Source of the DNA: Plutella xylostella | Lineage: Eukaryota; Arthropoda; Insecta; Lepidoptera; Plutellidae | Length of the DNA stretch: 64,000 nucleotides | Assembly (NCBI RefSeq): GCF_932276165.1 | Contig: NC_064012.1 | Coordinates: 5,153,501-5,217,500 of the forward strand | Direction: 5' to 3' | Shown: positions 38,061 to 52,400 of the stretch, piece by piece | Layout: every line of letters starts with the position of its first letter | Numbering within the stretch: position 1 is the first letter of the stretch | The notes under the pieces: generated by a model | Database searches by the model: none | Seen by the model: the letters and a program-made list of their open reading frames with translations, nothing else | Told to the model about the DNA's origin: nothing | Program-made: the position numbers and the translations under genes

Positions 38061-39270
38061 GCCGTTCCACTAGCAAAACCGGTTATGAAAACAAAAACGA
38101 AAGGGCGCGAGAATCGAAACGAAATAAATTTTAGAAACCATTTTTATTTTCTTCATACTGTCTTAAGTACCTTATATTTTGCATTGTGCCCTGCAGCAGT
38201 GATATTAAACTACCAAAATAAACTTAAGACACTACTAAAACATGTCTTTTGCCACGGTCACTTGTTAGACGAGATATTGTTTTTTTATAACTATATTTAC
38301 TTATGTACAGGATGTTGCACAAGTAGTATATATAGCAAGCTGAAATGGAATGACTCAGCTCATAGTTCAGAAGTACTAAAGCTTTACGATTTTCGATGTT
38401 TGTGAAAATATGGTTTACCTATGTACACATTCATATTGTACATATGGACATTAGTCCATCTCATATGACCAACAAATGATAAGTAATTGTTATTGTTTTT
38501 CTTAATTTTTGTAAGAAAATTAACATAGTTCAAAGTGACTACCGACCAACTGAGTCAACTCCTTTCCAAAAGTACCTACTCTGTGCTTTGAAGATACCCT
38601 TTTTTATGCCTTTTTAAACCTTTGTACAGTGCTCCAAAATTGATAATGCGCATAGAAATCTTTGACAGATCGGTTGTTTTCGATTATGTGACACATGATA
38701 TTGACTCCTATTTCTTTCGAACAAGGTGCAAAATGCAAGTGTTATTTTTAAGGCTCTTACGATTTAATGATTCGGGTGTGAAGATCTGCATGTGCATTAT
38801 TAATTTTGGACAAGTGGTATGGTAGGTAACTTTACCGGTTACTAAAAAAAAACTCCTTTATTTAAGAAAGTAAGAACCTAAGAACCGAATCATAGATGGC
38901 GTTAATACTAATTTCTACGATTGATAATACCTTTAATGATTACGATGTGTTGTTTCGATTTTGTCTATTTTGTTGATTATTTTTTTCAGTTTTTTTTTGT
39001 TGTTGATTTGTATTATTTTCTGGATTTTCTTTGTTGTGGATGTCAGTGTGCCAAATAAATGTATTTTTCTATATCTGAGTGGGTGCCGAGCTGCCGAGCA
39101 AACTTGTACCGAGTGGGATTACTTGCTATCAAATAAAAAGAATGCATTGCTCTTGTGTATGAAGCTTCTAGCGCCATCTCTAATTTAGTTCTTTTTTTAA
39201 ATGAGCTGTCAGTAAATCTCATTATTTTTTATAAAGATTTCTTTTGTTTTATTTGTAAAATAAAAAGTTA

Positions 39271-39427
39271 CAGGGGGTCACTCTGTAAATCGACGAATAA
39301 ACGAACAAATCGGCACGCTTAATACAACGAGATAGAGCCGTGGTTCGCGCGGCGGCGCTCCGAAACTTCGGAGCAACAAATATGCAGCAATAACCACTAC
39401 CCTATCTTGTCCGTTCATTCGTTCGAT
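39271..39427. mobile_element. MITE family F
   Basis: cagggggtcactctgtaaat, aatcggcacgcttaatacaac and gagatagagccgtgg match the 42856 copy. The right end (gtccgttcattcgttcg) is partly eroded. Confidence 0.65.
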
Positions 39428-42400
39428 TTTGGTACCTACTAGCCCTGCAGAATCGGCACCTCATGATAATGTGGTTTCCTCTTTGAGCCATTCGATTATG
39501 ATTCTTTAGCAGAGGCACAGATTAACAAGTCAATAAATAATTGAATTTTTGTATGTAATTTTTGACATATATATGACATTTGTCAAATAATCTGACTGAC
39601 GTTTTTGATTTTTTTCCGCCAATTCCGTTATTGTTTGTTTACAAACAAAAAAGTTTACTTTAGAACACCACAACAATATTTTTAAGAACACCAAGAAGAA
39701 ATATAAAGTAAAGTAAGTACAATACATATTATTAAGTACAAATAAAATAAGATTTTAGTCCTCATTAGTTCAGCCCTCTGCTTATCCAGACAACAAAATG
39801 GAAATGAAGTACCTATCGAAGTCTTAAACGCTACATTAATTTTATTCTACTAGTACCTCGGGCCAAACATCTTGATAGTTCCTAAAGTTGGCTTCGATTA
39901 CACTTTTGTGCTTTGTCAAACTAACCAACTGTCTATGAAAAATTAATAATTTACTTATTCAGTTTGTCAGAAGTGCATTCACCAGATACATAGGTAAAGG
40001 TAATTTTTTGTGCACACAAGGTTCATACTTGTCTTTTATAGGTGCACATCCATACTAGGTCACCATGCTCTTCATTCTAAGCAACTTTTGTTATCAACCC
40101 TAATTAAAGTATAAAATGTTAAAATTATCTGTCCGGGGGTGTCTTGTGGTATAAGTTATAGTTGAAAGTAACAGCTGGCCTGACTTAAAACTTTAAACTA
40201 ACTTTTAGTTAAAAAAATAAATGTCAAATTTCAGAAATTATTTACAAGTGTAAACACTTATATTTAACATTCTCTACTTCCATGCATTCTACTTTATTAT
40301 TAGATTATCCACTCTCCCTGCGACAGCCATATTGCTATCCTTTTCTAGATTAGCTTACATTGCATGAGATCAGAAGGACACTGAACTCATACCAGCTGTT
40401 TTTGTCAAAGATTATAAGTTAAATTCGCAATTCAGATGCATTCATTAACAATTTATGAGGCGAGCTAGGGCTATAGACGTTATGGAACATGGCTTCATAC
40501 TTTATAGCCAATGTTTAAGGAATACGAAAGTTCCAGTCTAACTGGTTTAGGAATTAATAGCTACGGGTTTTAGATTAGATTCTGTTCAATTCATTATTAA
40601 TTCCATGCTGTTTATAAAATCGCATGGAGTTTTTATTATTTTTACAGCTAGTTTACAGTTACAGTAGTTTCATTATTTTTCCATATTTTAAACTTACTTA
40701 GTTATTTATTTACATATTTTATACTTACCATATTTTTTAATTTTTTTCTGTTGCAAAGTTAGTATTGTGTGACTTTAGATTCGTTACGAATCCATGAATG
40801 ATTGCATCTAAAACTCCTACACCTGTTGGTCTATATCTAACTACACTTTCCCTACATAAATAATGTCATATCTGCGGTTGTGTAATCTTTGAGAGGGGTC
40901 TAGATGGTAGCCCCCGGATCGATCGAAACCTCTCAAGCCACGCCCACTGCACCCCGACCGACCGCAATTAAGTACCTACCTACGTATAAATATAACGTTA
41001 CACTTACAACACTAAAACTAACTCAAGTTCAAATAGGTCCCTACAAAGGTAAAAGTTTATAGTACCTATAATATGGGGAAACTTTTTCAATGTTAACGTT
41101 CCAAGGTCTCAAGCTACGTTCGCGAGTCGGAGCCAAATCCTACTTTGTTTCATTCAGTGCCATAGAAAGTTGTAAAGTTACTTACTTACTTACAAGTTTG
41201 TTGGAGATTGTTTGAAAGAAACAATCGGCAGTTTACCGCTAAATACCGGTAAATTAAGCTTTTTTTAAACTAAACTTCTTTACACTCGTAACTAACTTTA
41301 AAGGGCTTCTCTGAAAGGAATACGCTTACGTGCTAGGTACTTGGGGATCTAATCCTTTTGAAACTGAAAAGTAACGTAGGTTATAGGATCCCTTGTCTTG
41401 TCAGGTAGGTACCTACAACAGGTATCAGGTAGATATATGGGCTTTTACCATCATAACTCGGACACTTGCTAAATGGTGTTAAGAGGCTCAAAATCTGTCA
41501 GAAACACGCGTAACTACTGAAACCGCGTTAAGTACCACTAAAAGTAGCTAAATACTTACTTATAATTATAATTATGATGTAGTTATCCACCATATACTAC
41601 TCTTGGATATAGGATCAACAGGCAACTGCACAATAAAGTAAAAAAGACAAGGATACGTAGGTACACTAACCGTAGAGAAATTAAGGAGGCCATTTTTTGC
41701 CGTAACTTAAACCGGTCGCTGTCGGGCAGCTTAAGCTCTATTAGGTCAAAACCTGACACAAAAAGATAATTTTGGCGAAACAGGTAGGATATTTAGGTAG
41801 CTAACTAATATAGCTCTCTCCGATAGCTTTGCTTCTACTTGAAAGGTTTTTTTAAATCGTATGTTGGGTTAAAAACTTATGGTTGATATCATCCATGTAT
41901 TGTTTAGATTATAGGCTCGTGAGACAGAAAGTACGCCGTAATAAGGTCGATAGGAGCATTTTTCGTCCGAATAACCGCAATGACGTGGGGTCCGGATCCG
42001 GAAAAGCTAGGTCCTACTGTATTCGTACAGTTTAATAAAGTTAGTTGTACCATAGAATAACAAGTACAGTACTAGTACTCGTGTATTATGGTTGTTACCT
42101 AATTACATGGATAAAAGTCGTGATTGGGAAACTCGGAGCCTCCTTATTACATTACATCCCGATATAGGATCACCTTCTGGGTCCTTGTTGGGTTGTTGGG
42201 ACATCATGGGACTTATGACCACGACCATAGACAGAAATTAGCTGAAGTAGTTCTACCGTATTATTACTGTAGTACCTATACAGGAGATCATTTATATTTT
42301 CAGTCAAAGTAGATCATTATTTCGGGAAAAAAATATACTTAAATACTTACTAATTTCTTCAGGATATCATATCATTTGAGCCAACCGAGATTTCATCGAT

Positions 42401-42855
42401 TTGATTCGCAAACCATTTTGTAGGTTCCCTTTTCTATTTGTCCTAATCCTAATCCTGGTACTGACTTATACCCAAAATCCTGTAGGGCGATTTGGCAACG
42501 GCGGATTTTTAGTATCAGTGAGGAAACGGAGGGGTGCACAGAGCGGCAACAATCGCGGTTTCTTCTGAACACCCGAGTTGCCTAGTTTAGTATGTGTGGC
42601 GGCAGGTTAGGTCACATATCACTGTGAGCAAGTTGTGGGAATGATTCAAGTCAGGATCTTCACTCAATGGAGCTAAATTCTGGCGACCGACCTCGGTAAT
42701 TAGCTACACTACCGAGTTAAAAAATAAACAAATCAGTAAGTTAAGTACTTACAAGTTTTCTCCGTGAACAACTTCAAATTAAGTACTTAATATTAAAAAG
42801 GCTTTCCAGTTATAGGAAATCGACCTTGATCTCAATATACTGGGTTTCTACAGTT

Positions 42856-42993
42856 ACAGGGGGTCACTCTCTAAATCAAAGAACAAACAATCGGCACGCT
42901 TAATACAACGAGATAGAGTCGTGGTTAGCGCTGCAGATTTGCTTTTCCGTAGTTTCGGAGCGCTGCGCTAACCAAAGAGTGAGAGTGACCCCC
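42856..42993. mobile_element. MITE family F, best copy
   Basis: acagggggtcactctctaaa at one end and agagtgagagtgaccccc at the other, with a gttagcgctgc / ctgcgctaacc inner palindrome. Confidence 0.75.
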
Positions 42994-44430
42994 ACATAGT
43001 TCTGTGGTGACCCCCCTGATTCTGCAGATGATCCTGATGAGCATGACATGCCACAGCCGACCCATTGCGTGACAGGGTTCCCGCGGGAACCCATGCCCAC
43101 CAACCGTGAATCCTATCTTACAAACAACAACTAGATACTTGTTTGAAACTCCCGCTTCGCCTAAAGATGTTTTCCCGTGCAGGAAGTTTTCTTGGCATTT
43201 GTTCATGTTTACAGATATTTTAAACATTACAAAATGCTGTAATTCAAAACTAAATGAATAAAAACAGTCCCTGTCGCGTCGTCGTCACTGTCCCCATCCC
43301 CATATTGATATATGACTTCAATCATTTATGATTGATCACCCCATTTAACTGGTCCTTCTCGTCTTTTAACTCTACTCAGCATGAGTTTTGAAAAATCCTG
43401 TTGTATCTGTTTATGTACTCATTTATTATTAGGAGTACTTTTGTAAAGTTTCGAATAAAAACTAGTTGGGATAGCATTGAGGGAAGTGCTAGGCGCAGTT
43501 AATAATTAGGTACAAAAGCCGAGACGAAAGAACCACAACCAGCATAAATAAATCTCTTCTTTTTATAAACATAATTATTAAATTGCAAACATCAGACCAT
43601 TAGGTAACGAATTAAAAAAAAAACTTTTTTACAGGGCCTCTATAAGTTTTAGGGGCCCACTAAGGGTTCTAGGCTAGCACCAAAAGGGACTCACTTGCAA
43701 AATTCCAGCAAGTTTCAGAAGGTTACGTTCGTAGAGGAGCGTAGGCTAGGCTAGGCGTTGATTCTCAGACATTCAGACGTGGAAGGATTTTATATATATA
43801 TACTTAGATCACCTAGCTAGATAGAACTCACGCGTCAATCTTATAACACCTTTATTTTTCGGTCCGTTAAGAACTTAGACAAAGTACAAGTACAATTAGA
43901 CAAGTAAACCACGTTATGATGAAGTGTAAAGTACAAGAACAAGGTGCACTCAGAAACAAGCTTGTTTGACTTGCTCAATCAAAAGCGATATTGGCTAAAA
44001 ATAGAATTTGTTTACAGATTCCGAATGCCTGCCCACCTCACGACCGACATCGAAGATTGTGTGTAAATTAGGTTAGGATCGTAGAAATTTAACCGTTAGG
44101 AATACTAGAGTTGATAAACTTATCGCAAACACCATGTCATTCAATCTGGATGTGGGTAAAATCGATATCTAGCGGATAGGTACCTTAGGAGTTTGGACCT
44201 AATGCGATGGTCAAGGGACCAATCCATATCATTTCAATATTTAGTTATAAGTATAATATATATAAATTCACAGGATCATTTCAATATCATTGTTGGCATC
44301 GGAGTCTGACAGTCTGGCACGCGGCTTGCTTAGCACCTATACGAGTAGAGTCTAACGTGTCACCTACAACAAACGTTCCAAAATTTTTAGAACTGTATGC
44401 ATTGATTACTTAATTCGCTCCTAGATAGTC

Positions 44431-44580
44431 TCTAACTGTTTTGTCACTCTCTGTCAAAGAACAAATTGTTATCTGTCAGAGAGTGACAAAACAGTTCATT
44501 AACTAAAGCATGGATGTAATAAGTACTTATTACTTCCATGAGCTAAAGCGTCCAGTAACTTTTTATGAGTAAGGGGGTTA
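44431..44580. mobile_element. Palindromic MITE, family D
   Basis: aactgttttgtcactctctg ... cagagagtgacaaaacagtt arms, followed by actttttatgagtaaggggg. Related to copies at 44920-45060 and 61998-62143. Confidence 0.75.
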
Positions 44581-44919
44581 GTTTTTATCATGTGGACGGA
44601 TGCTTCTATAGACCCTAGAACGTTTGTTTTACTTACTATGCTATTTGCTAGGTGACACGTTAGACTCTAGGCGCTAAGCATCCTGTCTGCCTTTACAGCC
44701 CCAGCCTAAAACCCTCTTCATTAGTCAGAAGTATCCATCATTCCGAATTTATTATTTATACCGTGTGTTTTGGTGGTGGTGGTGTTTTGATTGAGTACCA
44801 CAACAGTTACACAGTTTATTGCTATTAATGGTGAAATAATATGTTTGCCAAAGTCGTTTAAGCACCAATCAGACCTATATATGTCCCAGAATAATAACTA
44901 GTACCAACCTAACCCCCTT

Positions 44920-45060
44920 ATTCATAGAGAAGTTACAATACGTTTTAACTAATAGACTGTTTTGTCCCTTTCTCTCAAAGAACAAATTGTTCATTGTCGA
45001 AAAGGGACAAAACAGTTTATTAGTTAAAACATATTGTAACTTTTCTATGAATAAGGGGGT
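44920..45060. mobile_element. Palindromic MITE, family D, near-perfect
   Basis: aacccccttattcatagaga ... tctatgaataagggggt; arms also include actaatagactgttttgtcc / ggacaaaacagtttattagt around a caaagaacaaattg centre. The two halves are almost exact complements. Confidence 0.85.
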
Positions 45061-45559
45061 ATATGTATATGCCTAGTGTGGCCTAGGTCAGGGTTTATTC
45101 TTATTAGAATTTAAACAAAAGAGGAAAAGAAGTCGCAAATATTTTTATTACTATTAGCATGTCTAGAATAAGCATATGTTCCTAACCTACCTTAATGAGT
45201 AGGTGTACGTACTTACCTAAATTTACATTTAGATACACCTACAACCATAGAGAAAAGAACACTACGTTTTACCTACAACATAGTAGGTATTGATAGATGG
45301 TCCTACGAGACATTATTTAGCATTGTAGTATTTAGGTAGGTAAGCATTTAAATAATTTTGATCTTAACATTACCATAGTTTGGGAAACTATGGATAGGCC
45401 TAAGGATACAAGATAATATTGAAGGAGTTTTCGAATAGTAAGGTGTAGTATCGTAATAAAAGGCAGCCATTAAACAATACCCTTCGGTTCAATGACACGG
45501 TCATTCACGCAACTCCTAGCGCCATCTATTATCACGACTCAGGTAACAAATGAAGTAAT

Positions 45560-45900
45560 AAACTTAACTACTCACGCAAAGAGTTAGTCCGTTCTTTCCG
45601 TGACACGTCCTCAGTTCGCACTCAAAATTGCACATGCAACACAATAATTATGTTTTGTTGACAAACAACCGAGTAAAGTGTCATGCAAATGTGTAGGCAA
45701 CACGGATCGAAGCAAGGGCCGCGGCCGGACTGCTCGGGCCGCCAGCGACGACGCGTCGGCGGAGCGGTCCCTTTCCTGCTTAGGGCAGACGAGCGAGGCG
45801 ACCGCGCACACATTGGCTGAGCTGCGAGCCAATAGCGCGCCGACCGCAGTTGCGTGCCGCCGTAGAGCTGCACCAACATTAGCGGTGGGGAAAAAAAACT
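45560..45900 (-). promoter_or_regulatory. GC-rich promoter-like island with a possible noncoding exon
   Basis: Strongly CpG-rich block (agggccgcggccgg, acgacgcgtcggcggagc) with two CCAAT motifs (cattggctgag, gagccaatagcg). Read on the minus strand it ends in ..ACTCTTTGC|GTGAGTAG at 45576, a good splice donor. It could be the noncoding first exon of ph joined to an acceptor near 34984, or the start of an unrelated transcript. Confidence 0.4.
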
Positions 45901-46460
45901 GTCAAATTTGCCTACACTACTCGATTCGCCTACTACATTAATTTACTATGAGGCCACACCGCTTTATGTGCAGAAACCAATCGGTCGATAGCTCAGTTCA
46001 GTCATTCTCGCAGGTTGATGACCTCCGCTACACTTGATATCGAATCAATAGCCGAGAACGACTGTAGGTTTAACGAAGTGGCCATCGGATGATTGATATT
46101 GTTATCACTTGACTGCACAGCATGTGGTCTTATTGAAACGCAACCAGTCAAGTGACTTTATGTTACAACTTAGTTAACCAATTTAACACTCGAGTGTGAA
46201 ATGTGTCACTTCCGCTAAAATAACCATCTTAGCTTAATCCTGGGTGGCTTTTAGCGAAAGGTCTGTAAAGCTTGTATAAAACGACTGTCTATAATAGACT
46301 GGTTAGATAAAATAAAAAACATTGTAAGCAAAGTTCAAGTCTTAATATACTCAAAAAAACTAGATAGGATATACACCGAACCCAGTAGGTGAGGTGGACC
46401 TACATAACAAAACTAAATCGAAATTCCTTTAACCCAAATACATTAAAATTCTAAATACAT

Positions 46461-49400
46461 TCACTGAGACGGTTCTTTAGTTTCTTCATCCCACAAGTAG
46501 GACTTTGTTCTCGATTGTCTATTCGTAGTCGGCGTAGCCTCACCTCCTTCTCCGTGACCCTCTTTGTCTCCAGCCTCATCATGTTTTAAATCCATGTCTG
46601 CTGCACAGATGCACTGTGTCGTTTTTTTCTGGCCATCGCCTGCAGCAACGTCCACCAAGTGGTTCACCTCCCACCATATCGCGCCCCCAAGCATGTTCAA
46701 GAAATAAGGAGGCACTCCGGATTCTCGAAGGAGATATCTGAAATTTTTAGGCATAATGTATAAAATTTACTTGTTTATGTGCAGCGTAAAACGTGATCTG
46801 TTAAGCTTTGATTTGGATCTTTTTGGATTTTGCCTTTGTTTTTGTACGTTATTCCTACGTTCAGAATGTGATAACTCTAACTGTACCATTACTAATTACC
46901 AGCAACTAGGCATACTAGTTAAAATAATTTAAGTGAGTTATTAATTTATCAAACATGCATTTGGCAAACTTGGTCTTACCGGTTATGAGTATTATGTTAT
47001 GCCCTAGGGGGCTGAAACGTGCACACTTGCAGTGGGACTGGTCCACAAATTGAAAGTCACTTAACGAGCTATAGAAAGAACTATATGCTTGGAGTTTCTC
47101 TGAAAGATCGCATCATATCCGCAACGAAGTGATCCGTCAGATAACTATAGTCACCGACATAGTTCACCTAGTTAGTAAGCATAAGTGGTAGTGGGCTGGT
47201 CATATCTGTCGAAGAACCGATAACCGATGCGGTAAAGGTGTTCTGCATTGGAGACCGTGACTAGGCAAACGTAGTGTAGGACGCCCTCCTGCTAGATGGG
47301 TTGGCGACATGCGCAAGGTTGCCAAAAGCTACAGATCCCAACCTAAGCTTTAAGGAGGCTTAACTTACAGGTAGAATTCTTCCTCCTTCAGCAATTCAGC
47401 CCTTCGTTCCCAGTACCTCTGTAGGTTTGGACTCATCTTTACTATACTGTCGAGTTCCTCGAGATTACCGCTTTCACCCGGCACCGTCTCCGATATGTAA
47501 CTCCCTGTAGAATCAGTAAAATTACCTCTAAGAATTTTTATCCTATTTCACCATAAACAGACATTAGTTGAACAAGTATGTATAAATGTAAGTCATGATA
47601 CGTTACCTTCTCCTGAAATAGTCTCTTCACAAACGATTTTGGCTGGATCGGTAGTTAAAGAAATCTTGGCTCTTGAAGAAATATCGTCAGCTATTTTGTG
47701 TTTCAACTCATCATAAATCCTGAACAAGGAACCGTTGTTTAAGAAAAAAAATCTAATAGAAAAATGTTGTTTATTAAGTCTTATTTAACTTTAATTACTA
47801 ACCTCTTTCCGAGCGCTTGAAGAGCTTTGTGAGTCTTTCGCTCAACGTGAGCCCTGTGATCTATTATAGGATTTTGAAGTATAGCATGACAATCTGATTC
47901 CATCACTTCAGAGTATTTTATTATGGCTTGTACAAGCTCCCTTGCACCTTTTAGAGAGGCTCTATCTTCCCCCCTCCACTGTTGTTCTAATATCCTGAAA
48001 AAACATATTAATCGAACACATGTAGCTACCTACTTAATGAAAAAGTATTTTATTAGTTATGACATATTTTTTCTGCAGTAGGCGACTCCGTAAATAGGTA
48101 TATTTCACCTAATCAGTAGAACCCTTATAAAAAGTTTTAATAAAGAGCACGCTTTCAAATAAAAACAAGGGTCTTAATAATACCTCAACACAAAAGCCCT
48201 GGGCAAAGGTGGAAACACAGACTTAGGCTTTTTGGGTTCTGGTTCAAAACGACCGTAAGGTCTCATCCAAGAGTAAAAACCCTTCTTACAATCTTTCTTC
48301 AGATCTTTAAATGTTAAATTTTGTGGTTTGTCGGTAAGTTTGGAGTCCATCAGCCATTTCTATAAAAGAGGAAAAAAGGAAACTAATCTAAATAATTGAT
48401 TGGAATTCAGTTTACTGGCTATTTCTCTAAATAGACGCCTACGTATTTTATACTTAGTGAACAGTTCAAAAATAACTAGCTGTTCCCGCGCGCTTCGCTT
48501 CGCCTTAAAAAATTTCCCGTGGGAATTTCGGGATGAAAAGTAGCCTATGTTCTTTCCCAGGATCTAAACCGTATGTATACCAAATTTCATTCAAATGCGT
48601 TCAGTAGTTTTGGCGTGAAAGAGTAACAGACAGATACTTTCGCATTTATAATATTAGTTAGGATTCGTTAGGATTAGGTAGGATAATAAACGTTTACCTC
48701 GGTCTCAGTTACGAAGAGAGGGTATAAGATGGAGACGAGGCGGCGGTGGTCACCGAACGTGTCGTAGCTATTAGTGCTGCACCACGAGAATCTCTCACAA
48801 GCCTTCCAATACTCTTCCACAAGCTTCCTGTTTACCAGCTCTGAACACGACATATTTCTGTGTGTTTAAAAATGGTAAATATTAGGTCGGTAGGTGGTAC
48901 TTTAGTCTTGAAAACTGTGACCATGTTAATCTTTACTTTACTATGGAAACGGTGTGAAACAAACATGGAAGGGTTGCGAATAAACTCCGATACACGGATG
49001 GCTAAGGTACCAAGTTACTATGTAGCTGCTATGTATCTTTACGGAACTATCGCATCACTTAAATACATAGCTTTACGCGAGATGAAGTCAATGGGCCCGG
49101 CCAGATTTGTCAAATATAAAGTACCTACCTAAGTATGTATGAATTTAATTAGGTACATACCGTTTGAGGACGAAAAATCTTAAAGATTTAGCCAGGATTC
49201 TCTCACGGCAGTCCCTATGTCTCGGTTCCTGTTTAATTTCTTCAGTCAGCTCGTACTCGGCCTGTACTGTGCTTTTAGAACTGCTGCTATCCATGCACGT
49301 TGAATGCTCTTTGGCTGATTCTTGAGAAACATTGTTTTCAAGAAGACTTAAAGCTGTAATAGTTTTTTTATTATTTAGGTATTCATGCGGCAATTTGGCC

Positions 49401-52400
49401 GATAAATAGGAGTTGTCTATACTTATGGCGACCGAATTGAGCAAGCACTCGCTGAGTATTAATTGTGCGGATGGTCTCGGGTGCGATTCCCGACGACGGA
49501 TAAATACTCTTAGATCTTGCTTTATTTCATTATTTTAACATAACAGGTAAGGGTTGCTCATACATAGCTAAAGAGTACATCACTGGACTACTGATATTAT
49601 TTGTGCATGTTTCACAATGTTTGGCATTTTGTTGCATCTAATAGGTACTTGATCCTATTTTGTGAAATATAATATACCGTATTGTAATAAAATAATGTAT
49701 GGACTTCTACTATTAGAAGTAAATTAAGTTACATAATAACATGAATAAACAAATTACCGCCTTCATTGTTTGCAATTAATCTTTTGCAAAATGAATCTTG
49801 CATTTGGAGCCAAGGGATGTCCATTTTTTCCGTGTTGTTGATATTGCTATCAATGTGATCTATTTGAATATCGCAGGTAGTGTGTGTTTTACACGTGGGG
49901 CACGCTTCATAATCAACATGTAACATGTTCCCATCAAAATTAGCTACTGTATCATCATCAAGTTTCATGTGAAATATGTTATTGATGTCAATTGTGACAA
50001 TCGTATTGTTGGGGGAAACAATTTTAATGTTGTTGCTGCATCTATCAATACTCACAGTAGCATAGTTATTATGCTCAATAGTATATTCAATATGTACACT
50101 GATATACCCATCCGATAGATGAGGCTCTTCTTCTAAAATTTCTTTTACTGTTTGTTGTGAAATATCTGCTTCACTATGAGATTTTGAAGATAAACTGCTA
50201 TGGACGTTATTTTCGAATAATTTTATAAACTCTAATTCTTCTTTAGTCCATTCGGGATATATTTCTTCTTCTTCAACAATAACGAATGTAATTATTCTAA
50301 TACCATTAGGAAATGTTACTGTTTGCACTCCATCACTGTTCCATAAAATATTTGTTCCGTCACCGCGCCTCAGAAATACTTCTCCTAAGTTATAATCAGT
50401 AGCCGTTCGCGTTAAAAGGCGTCCTGATGAAATTAGCTCTTCATCAATAAATTCGTATTTCTCACCATCAGGTTCTATCAGCTCATATTTTTCGATTAAA
50501 AGATCGTACGTGAGTTTTGGGACCGGTTCCGTTTCAGCTGTTTCGGAGATTTTGGGGCTTTTTATAATATTTTTATTGTTTTTTTCTTTACTTCTTGATG
50601 AACTAGCTGCGCTTCTTATATCTTCATTATCTTTTACTATAGATGTTTTTCTATATTGATTTATATTTATGTAAGTTGCATCTGGTTTGCATATTTCAAT
50701 TTGTCCAGTAGATTTGAATATGACTACTTCTCCATTTAAATTTATACAACGCGTCTCTTCTGTCGATTTTGGAGGGTTAGAAGTGTATGTTTGTTTTATA
50801 TGAGATATTGAAGGAGAATCATCGTAGACTGTTTCAATAACAAGTCCATTCGGCCATGTTATATAAAGAGTATAACATGGGTGACTATCTCTAATTGGCT
50901 CACTATCAAGTTTATCGTAATTGGATTGTGCAATAGTGACACCTTTTTCTAAATCATTACCAATAAAACCATTTTGGGTTTGTTTTTTCATATTAATCAT
51001 TAAGTTATCCTTGCAAATAATTTTAAATGATTGGCATACTTCTTTTTCTTCAGATGACAGTAGCTCTCCCAGTATTTTGTGAACAAATATTTCGTTGTTT
51101 CCATTGCCTGTGACAATATTTAAAGCAACTATTTCCACATTATTCGGAATAAGTAAGTTGTAATAACTTCTTACCTTTGTGCCATCTTTACTGTAGTAAC
51201 TATGATCTTTCCCAAATGCTTCTACTCTTCTATCCCCTAAATTGTATCCTGAAAACGGCTTTAGATTTTTTTCTTGTATATCATTAACAGATACATCTAC
51301 AGCGGGTTTCGGTTCTGGTGATGAATCTGTAGTTCTTTTAGAAGTCTTTTTCTTTGATCGGCTTCGATTAGAGGTAGCAGTAGAAGTCATTTTAGTCGAT
51401 GACGAAGGCAAAGATAAATTATTATTATCAATTTGTACAATATCTTGATATTTAAGAGAACCTTCCAATATTATATCCATATCAACTTCAATCTGGTCTA
51501 AACATGGTGTCATAACAACAGTTTTACTTTCATCTTCATTGGAATGCACCTGAATTCTTGCATCATGTTTTGCTTCTTCTGCTAGTATCCAATCATAATA
51601 ATCTTCTAATATAAAGTCAAAAAAATCTTGTAAGCACAAAGCCGTAGGAATATGACTTCTCCATTCGTGGCGATATAAGCCGTCTGAATCGTGAGAATCA
51701 AAGAACATCATCAATATGCAGTCTGTCACTTCACAATAACTATAATTGATGCAGCTAAATTCATTAAACGCATCTAGAAGTACTTGGTAAGCGCATATAT
51801 CTTCAAAATCTTCATAGTAATCAAAATCGTCTATGAGATGATTTGTAGAAACTCCTGTTTTTATTTCTTCTGTAGTAATTAATTCAGTAATATCTGGACA
51901 CTCGAATAGTGCTTTTATGAACTTTGTTTCTTCATCATCTTCGGAACTTACAGTGCTGGAGGGATTTAAAGTTTCACTTTGACTTATATTTGGAAGAGAT
52001 GTGTGACTCCCGCTTGCCGATGAAAATCTCAAAATCGGTTCCGCCATTAAAGTGCGTTTCAGATAATTCTTTTTAAATTTTGAAATAGTTGATTGTGTTT
52101 TTTCTAGTTCTTTTAACGAGCTACGATTATTATATAACTTCTTAAATATCAATATATGAATAAGTCTTCTCAGTTCCGCAGTTTCTACATCTTCTCGCTC
52201 AAAACTACATAGTAATACGTTCACATGAAAATTTATCTTTGCTAATATGTCTTTCTTTATTGCATGGAAATTATACCATAATCTGAATAGTGGAAAGTGT
52301 TTTAAGGATGATACTATGATATTACGCAGATTTAAGTTCCCTAGATGATATGTGGTATGTCTGGCTTTGTCACCAAAGTTAGTTATTATTGGTTTATCCA

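Larger units (their letters stand above)
38060..45550. other. Intergenic or long-intron region without a supported gene
   Basis: AT-rich; only short, compositionally unconvincing ORFs. Contains MITEs at 39271-39427, 42856-42993, 44431-44580 and 44920-45060. It could be a first intron of ph if the 45.6-45.9 kb island is its promoter. Confidence 0.5.

Noticed and set aside
46461..49451. Separate gene downstream of the SPAG17 large exon
   Set aside because: Same strand, a phase-compatible junction, and C-terminal wording (RYWERRAELLKEEE..PPYFLN) resembling the SPAG17 C-terminus favour one gene; the junction itself remains unproven.
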